NCBI GenBank assembly: GCA_964628285.1
Contig: CAZVNP010000008.1
Location: 19,375 to 83,374, forward strand
Source of the DNA: JAPLDP01 sp964628285
GTDB lineage: Bacteria; Bacteroidota; Bacteroidia; Bacteroidales; JAGONC01
DNA length: 64,000 bases
Reading direction: 5' to 3'
Shown piece by piece: positions 17,082 through 24,747 of the stretch (the stretch's first letter is position 1; the number at the start of each line of letters is the position of its first letter). Under the pieces are notes generated by a model. The model was given only the letters and a program-made list of their open reading frames with translations, was not told the DNA's origin and did not search any database. Made by a program: the position numbers and the translations under genes.

Positions 17082-17822
17082 ATGAGTTTTAAAGACCATA
17101 TCGATCTCAATAATTTGCCAAAGCATGTGGCCATTATTATGGATGGTAACGGCAGGTGGGCCAAACAGAGAGGGAAACAGAGGATTTATGGCCACCGACA
17201 CGGGGTCAAAGCGGTAAGAGCGACAGCAGAAGCCGCGGCAGAGCTGGGAATCAGGTATCTGACTTTGTATGCCTTTTCAACGGAAAACTGGAAGAGACCT
17301 AAAAATGAAGTGGATGCTTTGATGCGCTTGTTATTGGGGACAATAGGAAAGGAAACCCCAACGCTCATGAAAAATGATATCCGCCTCGATGCTATTGGTG
17401 ATCTCGGTAGCCTCGATAAAAGTCTTTATTCGGAACTGATGACGGCTATTAAAAAAACATCCGGCAATAAACGGATGACCCTCATTCTTGCTCTTAGTTA
17501 CAGCGCCCGCATGGAAATAGTGGAAGCAGCAAAAAAAATTGCCACAAAAGTGCTTAATAAGGAATTGTCAGTGGATAATATTGACAGTGATATATTTAAA
17601 ACCTATCTGACCACAGCATCTTTTCCCGAACCCGAATTACTGATCCGTACCAGCGGCGAATTCCGCCTGAGCAATTTCCTGCTCTGGCAATTGGCTTATT
17701 CAGAGTTGTATTTCACCTCCAAAATGTGGCCTGACTTTGGAAAAGAGGATTTTTACGAGGCCATTGTTGACTATCAACACCGTGAAAGAAGATTTGGAAT
17801 GACCAGTGAACAAATTAATTGA
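17082..17822 (+). CDS. uppS: undecaprenyl diphosphate synthase
   Basis: A 246-residue cis-prenyltransferase making the C55 carrier lipid for peptidoglycan and O-antigen. The HVAIIMDGNGRWAKQRG active site (catalytic Asp), GHRHGVKAVR, YLTLYAFSTENWKRP, LIRTSGEFRLSNFLLWQLAYSE and the tail motif YQHRERRFG are present. GEFRLSNF replaces the common GE(Q/L)R(L/I)SNF only slightly. The preferred ATG follows an in-frame TTG that lies inside a TATTTTG stretch resembling a -7 element. Its stop is immediately followed by the bamA ATG, so translation is probably coupled. Confidence 0.96.
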   Translation: MSFKDHIDLNNLPKHVAIIMDGNGRWAKQRGKQRIYGHRHGVKAVRATAEAAAELGIRYLTLYAFSTENWKRPKNEVDALMRLLLGTIGKETPTLMKNDIRLDAIGDLGSLDKSLYSELMTAIKKTSGNKRMTLILALSYSARMEIVEAAKKIATKVLNKELSVDNIDSDIFKTYLTTASFPEPELLIRTSGEFRLSNFLLWQLAYSELYFTSKMWPDFGKEDFYEAIVDYQHRERRFGMTSEQIN

Positions 17823-20453
17823 ATGGGAATGACACGCCGGTATATTGCTTTGTTTCTTATCCTCCTGGTTTACATTCCGTCTTACTCACAGATATCCGTC
17901 GGAAATGAACTCCTTGAAATGGATTATTCCAGACCACAAACATATGAAATCGGCGGCATCACGGTCACCGGATTACAATATATGGACAGCAATATCCTCA
18001 TTATGCTCTCCGGTTTATCGGTCGGCGATAAGATCACGGTGCCGGGTGATGCCATCACCGATGCCATTAAGAACCTCTGGAACCAGGGTCTGCTTGAGGA
18101 TATTAAAATAACGGCCCCTAAAATCGAAGGTGATGTCATTTTCCTCAATATATCCCTCGTCGAGCGTCCGCGTATGTCGAAATATGCCTTTACCGGAATA
18201 AAAAAAACTGAAGCCGACAACCTGAAGGATGAGATCAAGATCATGTCGGGTGATGTGGTGACCGATAACTTCCTTATCAGAACCACCAACCGGATCAGGA
18301 AATATTTCGTTGATAAAGGATACCTCAATGTCCAGGTCAACGCCACTCAGGAGAAAGATACCTCACGAACCAACGAGGTCATCGTGAACTTTGACATCGA
18401 TAAGGGTGGAAAGGTCAAGATTAATCATATCAATATCAAGGGTAATTCCAACCTTAGCGCGGACCAGATCAAGAGGGCATTCAAGGATACTAAAGAAAAG
18501 AGTTACATCATGCCCTTGAATTATCTCGATACCCTGATACTTTCTACTTTAAAGGCAGCCACGAGTTTTGACATGCTGGATGTGGTGAACAATGTCGGAA
18601 AATATTTTGCCGATAACATGCGCCTCAGGATCTTTAAGAACTCCAGGTATATCGAATCAAAATACAAGGAAGACAAAGCCAAACTGATAAAAAAATACAA
18701 TGAACTTGGTTACAGGGACGCTCAGATTGTCAGTGATTCAATATACAGGAATAGCGATAACGCCCTGAATATCGATATCACCCTGAACGAAGGACCCAAA
18801 TATTATTTTGGTAACATCACCTGGGTTGGTAATACAAAATATACGGCAGAACAGTTGAATTCCATTCTTAAGATAAAGAAGGGGGATGTCTATAATCAGG
18901 ATCTCCTTAATACCAATTTGACTTTCAATCCCAACGGGATGGATGTCAGCTCACTTTATCTTGATGACGGTTATTTGTTCTTCAATATTGACCCCGTGGA
19001 GGTGAAGGTGGAGAATGACTCCATTGATGTTGAAATGCGTATTTTTGAGGGCAAGCAGGCTACCATCAACAAGGTAACGGTCAAGGGAAACACACGCACC
19101 AACGATCACGTCATCATCCGTGAGATACGGTCACAACCCGGTCAGTTGTTTAACCGCTCCGATATCATCAGGACCACACGTGAGCTGGCACAATTGCAAT
19201 ATTTCAATCAGGAAAAGATCAATCCCGTGCCCATTCCAAATCCTGCTGAAGGAACGGTAGATATTGAATACGATGTGGAGGAGACATCTTCCGACCAGAT
19301 TGAGCTGTCGGGAGGGTGGGGCTATGGCCGTGTGATCGGGACCCTGGGCGTATCTTTCAACAATTTTTCAGCACGTAATTTATTCAATAGTAAAGCATGG
19401 CGGCCTGTACCTTCCGGCGACGGACAAAGGTTATCAGTCAGATTGCAATCCTATGGTAAAGGATATATCAGCTATAACGCCTCCTTTACCGAACCCTGGC
19501 TGGGGGGAAGGAAACCCAACTCATTTACCGTGTCGGTTTATCATTCCCTCTATTCCAACGGACTGTCGAAAAATGACCCGGAACGTCAGTCCTTCACACT
19601 CAACGGATTGTCATTCATCCTGGGGAAACGTTTAACATGGCCTGACGATTTCTTCTCTCTCATTCAGAGCATTAACCTGCAGCGTTACGATCTGAAGAAT
19701 TATACCAGTGTTTTTTCTTTTGGGACCGGCACAGGAACATACAACAGTCTCACCTATGCCATCACCCTGACGAGAAACTCGATTGATGCGCCCATCTATC
19801 CACGTACCGGCTCAGAAGTGTCATTATCGCTTAGCGTCACACCGCCTTATTCTCTTTTTACCAATAAGAACTATGCATCCCTGCCTGAAGATGAGAGATT
19901 TAAATGGGTCGAATACCATAAATGGTACTTCCAGGCCTTCTTTTATAAGCCCATCTATCAGAATCTGGTGTTGTCACTGAGATTTAAATATGGTTTTATG
20001 GGATGTTACAATAAAAGCATCGGCGTCACACCCTTTGAAAGGTACTATCTTGGCGGTGACGGCCTGTCGGGATATAATAATATGGATGGAAGGGAGATCA
20101 TCGGTTTCAGAGGCTATACCAATGAGTCGCTGACACCCGATTACTATTTGAACCAGAACATCGGGGGAACCATATACAATAAGAACACTCTTGAACTCAG
20201 GTATCCGGTATCGCTAAATCCCAGCTCTACCATTTATTTTCTGGCATTCCTCGAAGCTGGTAACGACTGGACCGATTTTAAGTCGTTCAATCCGTTTAAA
20301 ATATACCGTTCGGCCGGCATCGGCATCAGGGTCTATCTCCCCATGTTTGGCTTGCTCGGATTGGATTGGGGTTACGGTTTTGATGCTGTCCCCGGCCTGC
20401 CCTCAGCCAGCGGAAGCCAGTTCCACTTTTCCATTAACCAATCCATTGATTGA
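17823..20453 (+). CDS. bamA: outer-membrane protein assembly factor BamA
   Basis: An 876-residue Omp85-family protein, the core of the machine that folds barrels into the outer membrane. A signal peptide ends at YIPSYSQ (about residue 23). Repeated POTRA domains occupy about 35-500 (starts such as YEIGGITVTGLQYMD, VKINHINIKGNSNL, YYFGNITWVGNTKYTAEQL, ATINKVTVKGNTRTNDHVIIREI). The C-terminal 16-strand barrel begins near IELSGGWGYGRVIG. The lid-loop motif appears as GLSGYN and IGFRGYTNES. Length fits Bacteroidota BamA. It sits between uppS and two skp genes, a common order that puts chaperones with the insertase. Confidence 0.97.
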   Translation: MGMTRRYIALFLILLVYIPSYSQISVGNELLEMDYSRPQTYEIGGITVTGLQYMDSNILIMLSGLSVGDKITVPGDAITDAIKNLWNQGLLEDIKITAPKIEGDVIFLNISLVERPRMSKYAFTGIKKTEADNLKDEIKIMSGDVVTDNFLIRTTNRIRKYFVDKGYLNVQVNATQEKDTSRTNEVIVNFDIDKGGKVKINHINIKGNSNLSADQIKRAFKDTKEKSYIMPLNYLDTLILSTLKAATSFDMLDVVNNVGKYFADNMRLRIFKNSRYIESKYKEDKAKLIKKYNELGYRDAQIVSDSIYRNSDNALNIDITLNEGPKYYFGNITWVGNTKYTAEQLNSILKIKKGDVYNQDLLNTNLTFNPNGMDVSSLYLDDGYLFFNIDPVEVKVENDSIDVEMRIFEGKQATINKVTVKGNTRTNDHVIIREIRSQPGQLFNRSDIIRTTRELAQLQYFNQEKINPVPIPNPAEGTVDIEYDVEETSSDQIELSGGWGYGRVIGTLGVSFNNFSARNLFNSKAWRPVPSGDGQRLSVRLQSYGKGYISYNASFTEPWLGGRKPNSFTVSVYHSLYSNGLSKNDPERQSFTLNGLSFILGKRLTWPDDFFSLIQSINLQRYDLKNYTSVFSFGTGTGTYNSLTYAITLTRNSIDAPIYPRTGSEVSLSLSVTPPYSLFTNKNYASLPEDERFKWVEYHKWYFQAFFYKPIYQNLVLSLRFKYGFMGCYNKSIGVTPFERYYLGGDGLSGYNNMDGREIIGFRGYTNESLTPDYYLNQNIGGTIYNKNTLELRYPVSLNPSSTIYFLAFLEAGNDWTDFKSFNPFKIYRSAGIGIRVYLPMFGLLGLDWGYGFDAVPGLPSASGSQFHFSINQSID

Positions 20454-20524
20454 TATTGGAATGATATTTGAAAGAACCTTGCACCATAAAACCACGTGAC
20501 CACTAACCTTTTAATTCTATCAAA

Positions 20525-21064
20525 ATGAAAAGATCAATATTAATTCTGGCCTTCGTTTCCATGATGGGATTGTTTTCCTATGCCCAGAAATATGCGTATG
20601 TCGATACTGATTACATCCTTGAAAACATTCCGGAATATAATGATGCCCAGTCGGAGCTAAACGACTTGGCCAATCAATGGCAGAAAGAGATTGAGGCCAA
20701 ATATGCCGAGATTGACCAGATGTACAAATCCTATCAGGCTGAAGCCGTTTTATTGCCTGAAGACATGAAGAAAAAACGTGAAGATGAGATCGTGAAAAAG
20801 GAACAGGAGGCAAAGGAATTACAGAATCAACGCTTTGGGAAAGACGGTGACCTGTTTAAAAAACGTGAGGAGTTGATCAAGCCTTTGCAGGAAAAGATCT
20901 ATAATGCTGTGGAAGAGATCGCCACCGACGGGAATTATGCCATTATTTTCGATAAAGCTGGCAGCCTCACTATGTTATATACTAACTCGAAGTATGATTT
21001 GAGTGACGAGGTACTCGATAAATTAGGCTATTCCTATAAATCAAACCAGGAAGAAAATAAGTAA
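20525..21064 (+). CDS. Skp/OmpH periplasmic chaperone, first copy
   Basis: A 179-residue protein with a signal peptide (MKRSILILAFVSMMGLFSYAQ), a short beta segment (KYAYVDTDYILENIPEY), a long charged helical hairpin (about residues 40-130) and a closing strand region (GNYAIIFDKAGSLTMLYTN). This is the Skp fold, which forms trimers gripping unfolded outer-membrane proteins in the periplasm. It lies 71 bases after bamA. A hairpin-type terminator follows, so it likely ends the bamA transcript and is separable from the next paralogue. Confidence 0.93.
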   Translation: MKRSILILAFVSMMGLFSYAQKYAYVDTDYILENIPEYNDAQSELNDLANQWQKEIEAKYAEIDQMYKSYQAEAVLLPEDMKKKREDEIVKKEQEAKELQNQRFGKDGDLFKKREELIKPLQEKIYNAVEEIATDGNYAIIFDKAGSLTMLYTNSKYDLSDEVLDKLGYSYKSNQEENK

Positions 21065-21065
21065 G

Positions 21066-21090
21066 AAAAACACCCGGGCAGGTGATTTTT
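21066..21090. terminator. terminator between the two skp genes
   Basis: A-tract plus stem AAAAACACC, six-base loop CGGGCA, then GGTG-A-TTTTT. The extended A/T flanks pair and give the T-run needed for intrinsic termination on the plus strand; the symmetry allows either direction. It lies two bases after the first skp stop codon. The GC part of the stem is only four pairs, so strength may be moderate. Confidence 0.6.
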
Positions 21091-21117
21091 ATGTTTTTCA
21101 ATCAAAAAATATTTTCT

Positions 21118-21125
21118 TACATTTG
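21118..21125 (+). promoter_or_regulatory. -7 element of the second skp gene
   Basis: TACATTTG, a perfect TAnnTTTG, about 33 bases before the ATG and directly after the terminator of the previous gene. No clear -33 TTTG is visible. Confidence 0.5.
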
Positions 21126-21157
21126 CGCCTTCATTTTCAAATAATTAATCCGGCCAT

Positions 21158-21667
21158 ATGAAAAATCTCGCTAAATTTTTTGTTGTTATTTTGGTTCTGA
21201 CAACTACGGCATTGAATGCCCAAAACCAGGAAAAATTCGGGCATATCGATTTTGGTTTGCTATATAGCATGATGCCGGGTCTTGACTCGGTAAAGGCCAA
21301 ATATGACCAATACGCCAAAACCTTGCAGAATCAGTTTGATGCCATGCAAAACGAACTGCAGAGTAAAGTGATGGATTACCAGTCGAACCAGGCCACCATG
21401 TCGGCCATTATCAAACAAACCAAGGAGAAGGAAATCCAGGATCTTCAGGCCAGGATCGATGCTTTTCAGAATTCGGCGCAGCAAGACCTGCAGGACAAAG
21501 AAACAGAGCTTTCACAGCCGTTGATTGACAAGGCTCGGGAAGCCGTTAAACAGGTGGCTAAAGAAAATGGTTATACTTATATTCTGAACACCTCGGGCGG
21601 AATGGTCATTTATGCCGATCCGGGCGATGACATCATGGACCTTGTCAAGAAAAAACTCGGGATATGA
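21158..21667 (+). CDS. Skp/OmpH periplasmic chaperone, second copy
   Basis: A 169-residue paralogue of the gene before it: signal peptide ending at ALNAQ, FGHIDFGLLYSMMPGLDS as the first strand-helix element, a Gln/Asp/Lys-rich coiled coil (about 45-125) and a C-terminal GYTYILNTSGGMVIYAD segment. The LDSVKAKYDQYAKTLQNQFDAM arm differs clearly from copy one, so the two may serve different clients. It has its own -7 element. The gene converges with nadB across a 61-base gap in which I see no strong hairpin. Confidence 0.93.
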   Translation: MKNLAKFFVVILVLTTTALNAQNQEKFGHIDFGLLYSMMPGLDSVKAKYDQYAKTLQNQFDAMQNELQSKVMDYQSNQATMSAIIKQTKEKEIQDLQARIDAFQNSAQQDLQDKETELSQPLIDKAREAVKQVAKENGYTYILNTSGGMVIYADPGDDIMDLVKKKLGI

Positions 21668-21728
21668 GCCCTCATATGCATTACCAAGCTATGCTTTCTG
21701 CCGCGGCTTGCTTACTGTATCCTGACAT

Positions 21729-23333
21729 TCAGGCGATAGGGGTATCCATTTTACCTTCCGGAACATTTGAGATGACCCTGGGGTAATCAATGGAATAATG
21801 TAATCCCCTGCTTTCCTTTCTCTCTTCTGCCATCTTGATAACCAGATAAGCGACATTGATCATATTCCGTAATTCGCAGATTCTGACTGTCAGCAAAGAA
21901 CGTTGATACAACTCTTCCGTCTCCCTGAATAAAATCTCCAGACGGTCCAGCGCTCTCTTCAGCCTGATATTCGATCTGACAATGCCCACATAATGACTCA
22001 TAATGGATTGCAGCTCCTTAAGGCTTTGTGTTATTAGTATCATCTCTTCATTCAGAACGGCACCCTTGTCATTCCAGTCGGGAATATCCTCCTTGATGAC
22101 GTTATCCCTGAATGTTTTAGCTGCATTAATGCTGGCGCGGTGTGAGAATACAAGTGACTCGAGCAGGGAGTTGGAAGCCAGACGGTTGGCGCCATGCAGC
22201 CCTGTCGAAGCACATTCCCCCGAAGCATACAGAAACCGGATTGACGTCTGTCCCCATTCATTCACTTTGATGCCGCCACAGATGTAATGTGCTGCCGGAA
22301 TAACAGGGATCATCTCTTTGGTCATATCAACTCCGATGCTGAGACATTTGGCATAGATGGAAGGAAAATGCCTGATCAGCTCATTTTTATCCAGATTCCT
22401 GCAATCGAGGCAAACATAATCGTCACCGGTGAGCTTCATCACATTATCGATGGCCCTGGCCACCACGTCTCGGGGTGCCAGTGAACCCCTGTCATCATAC
22501 TTCTCCATGAATTCTTCCCCGTCCCTCGTCTTAAGAACAGCCCCAAAACCACGCAGGGCCTCGGTGATCAGAAAAGCAGGTTTCTCACCCGGATTATACA
22601 GGGCGGTGGGATGAAACTGAATGAACTCCATCTTGTCGATCACTCCTTTTGCACGATATACCATGGCTATACCGTCACCCGTGGCGATATCGGGATTGGT
22701 CGTGGTCATGTAGATATTACCGATACCTCCCGAGGCTATCATGGTGGTGCGGGCCAGAATGGTGAAGATCTTTTTGCTTGTTTTATCCAGCACATAGGCA
22801 CCGTAACAAACAATATTCTTGCTTTGTCGTGTCACCTTCACCCCAAGATGATGTTGGGTGATGATATCAATGGTGAAATGATTTTCAAGTATCTCTATGC
22901 TGGGGTGTTTCCTGATCTGTGACAACAGACTCTTCTCAATTTCTTCACCTGTCTGATCTTTATGATGCAGTACCCGGTGTTCAGAGTGCCCTCCTTCCAT
23001 GGCAAGATCATAACGCCCTGACTCTTCCTTATCGAACGATACACCCCATTCAATTAGTTCCTTCACTCTCTCGGTTGATTCAGTGATGGTCATCCGTACT
23101 ATTTTCTCATCGCACAGTCCATCCCCGGCAATAATGGTGTCCTTGATATGTTTCTCGTAGGTGTCGGGGGTATACATCACAGCGGCTATCCCGCCCTGGG
23201 CGTAACGTGTGGCGGTCTCATCCGCACGTGTCTTGGTGACAATGCATACATGGCCATGGTCGGCAACCTTCAGTGCGTAACTCAGTCCTGCTATACCTGA
23301 TCCAATGACTAAAAAATCGCATAATTTATTCAT
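21729..23333 (-). CDS. nadB: L-aspartate oxidase
   Basis: A 534-residue FAD enzyme oxidising L-aspartate to iminoaspartate for de novo NAD synthesis. It has the N-terminal dinucleotide motif (DFLVIGSGIAGLSYAL), RYAQGGIAAVM, the MEGGHSEHRVLHHKD active-site stretch, FIQFHPTAL, PVIPAAHYICGG and YASGECASTGLHGANRLASNSLLESLVF. The start is the ATG giving MNKLCDFLVIGSG; an ATG 33 bases upstream would add a Cys-containing stretch unlikely to be native. It lies downstream of odhB with a 67-base spacer carrying a GCGCCATAT repeat. nadA and nadC are not in the window. The enzyme can use oxygen or fumarate, so it fits either lifestyle. Confidence 0.95.
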   Translation of the reverse strand: MNKLCDFLVIGSGIAGLSYALKVADHGHVCIVTKTRADETATRYAQGGIAAVMYTPDTYEKHIKDTIIAGDGLCDEKIVRMTITESTERVKELIEWGVSFDKEESGRYDLAMEGGHSEHRVLHHKDQTGEEIEKSLLSQIRKHPSIEILENHFTIDIITQHHLGVKVTRQSKNIVCYGAYVLDKTSKKIFTILARTTMIASGGIGNIYMTTTNPDIATGDGIAMVYRAKGVIDKMEFIQFHPTALYNPGEKPAFLITEALRGFGAVLKTRDGEEFMEKYDDRGSLAPRDVVARAIDNVMKLTGDDYVCLDCRNLDKNELIRHFPSIYAKCLSIGVDMTKEMIPVIPAAHYICGGIKVNEWGQTSIRFLYASGECASTGLHGANRLASNSLLESLVFSHRASINAAKTFRDNVIKEDIPDWNDKGAVLNEEMILITQSLKELQSIMSHYVGIVRSNIRLKRALDRLEILFRETEELYQRSLLTVRICELRNMINVAYLVIKMAEERKESRGLHYSIDYPRVISNVPEGKMDTPIA

Positions 23334-23357
23334 CTTCTGACAGCATTTTATTAAATG

Positions 23358-23378
23358 TGGCGCCATATCGCGCCATAT
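23358..23378. repeat. GCGCCATAT direct repeat with overlapping inverted repeat before nadB
   Basis: GCGCCATAT occurs at 23360-23368 and again at 23370-23378, ten bases apart (one helical turn). The same bases also contain TGGCGC (23358-23363) and GCGCCA (23370-23375) as an inverted repeat with a six-base loop. It stands in the 67-base spacer between odhB and nadB, about 25-45 bases before the nadB start. It could be an operator or a weak hairpin; there is no T-run after it on the transcribed strand. Confidence 0.5.
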
Positions 23379-23400
23379 TAAGTTATGATGATGGCTCCCG

Positions 23401-24747
23401 TCAAATGTTTAACAGGAGTTTAATCGGGTCATTGCCTCCGAAAAGCAACTCGAGGGGATTCTCAAGCATCTCCTTGACTGCATAAAGAAAACTTACCGAT
23501 TCACGGCCGTCGATCAGGCGGTGATCATAAGATAACGCAACATACATCACCGGATGAATCTCTACTTTCCCGTTGATGGCAACGGGTCGTTCCACGATGT
23601 TGTGCATGCCGAGGATAGCGCTCTGGGGAGGATTCAGGATAGGCGTCGACAGCATGGAGCCGAAGACACCCCCGTTGGTGATAGTAAAAGTCCCGCCACT
23701 CATTTCATCCAGAGTGATCTTGTTGTCGCGCGCCTTATCGGCAAGCTCTTTTATCCGTTGTTCTATTTCGGCAAATCCCAGTCCCTCGGCATTTCTTATT
23801 ACCGGTACCATAAGACCTTTTGGTGTGCTCACGGCTATACCTATGTCGATGTATTTGTGGTATACAATATAATCCTGGTCAATGCCCGCATTGACAATGG
23901 GAAAACGTGTTAATGCATCAACCACGGCTTTGGTGAAGAATGACATCAGACCCAGTGATACACCGTATCTCTCCTGAAAAGCTTCTTTATATTGCTTTCT
24001 GATGTGCATAACCTCCTTCATGTCAACTTCGTTGAAAGTCGTCAGCATGGCTGTTTCATTTTTCACGGCCACCAGTCGTTCCGAAAGTTTGAGACGTAGA
24101 GTTGACATTTTTCTGAGTTCCACCTCCCGATCTCCTGAAATACCAGGTTCTTCACGATCCATAGCTGTAGTAGTCTTTTCCGACGCCATGGCTTGTATAT
24201 CCTTACGCGAGATCCTCAGGCTGCCGTAATGTTCAAGGATTTCCTTTTGAGTTATGGATTTGTCTTCCATCTCCTTACGGGCCAGTGGGGAAATCCTGAT
24301 ATTTCTTTCTGATCCTGTTTTCTCTGTTTTCTGATGCTCCGTAAGTGAAACATTGGCAGTAGAATGCTTTGGCGTGATATCTTGTGTTTCCGGTTGGGTC
24401 ATGAAGGGTGCCCCGGGTGAGGGCTGTGGAGGAATTTCAGTGGCGCGGCCCTTGGACGGCTGATCTTTGCTTGTAAAAGAAACCGGTTTGGATGCAGCCG
24501 TTTTTTTCACGGCTTCAGTGTCAATGGTACCGATGACGGCTCCTACCTCCAGGCTCTCACCTTCAGGGACAACTATTTTTACGGTTCCGCTTTCTTCAGC
24601 TGTAATACTTAACGTGGCCTTATCGGAGTCGATCTCAGCTATCTCATCATCTTTGTCAACATAATCACCGTCTTTCACGAGCCAGGAGGCTAACTGAACC
24701 TGAGTGATGGATTCACCAGGACTTGGAATTTTGATTTCGATGATCAT
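23401..24747 (-). CDS. odhB: 2-oxoglutarate dehydrogenase E2, dihydrolipoyl succinyltransferase
   Basis: A 448-residue E2 component passing the succinyl group to CoA. An N-terminal lipoyl domain (about residues 2-76) carries the lipoylated Lys in EIDSDKATL. A Pro/Thr/Lys-rich linker follows, then a peripheral subunit-binding domain (ISPLARKEMEDKSI, about 155-190), a second linker and the catalytic acyltransferase domain (about 215-448) ending with SYDHRLIDGRESVSFL, which holds the catalytic His and Asp. The TSTLRLKLSERLVAVKNETAMLTTFNEVDM-type stretch is typical of succinyl rather than acetyl E2. It overlaps odhA by four bases. Lipoamide dehydrogenase (E3) is not encoded here. Confidence 0.95.
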   Translation of the reverse strand: MIIEIKIPSPGESITQVQLASWLVKDGDYVDKDDEIAEIDSDKATLSITAEESGTVKIVVPEGESLEVGAVIGTIDTEAVKKTAASKPVSFTSKDQPSKGRATEIPPQPSPGAPFMTQPETQDITPKHSTANVSLTEHQKTEKTGSERNIRISPLARKEMEDKSITQKEILEHYGSLRISRKDIQAMASEKTTTAMDREEPGISGDREVELRKMSTLRLKLSERLVAVKNETAMLTTFNEVDMKEVMHIRKQYKEAFQERYGVSLGLMSFFTKAVVDALTRFPIVNAGIDQDYIVYHKYIDIGIAVSTPKGLMVPVIRNAEGLGFAEIEQRIKELADKARDNKITLDEMSGGTFTITNGGVFGSMLSTPILNPPQSAILGMHNIVERPVAINGKVEIHPVMYVALSYDHRLIDGRESVSFLYAVKEMLENPLELLFGGNDPIKLLLNI

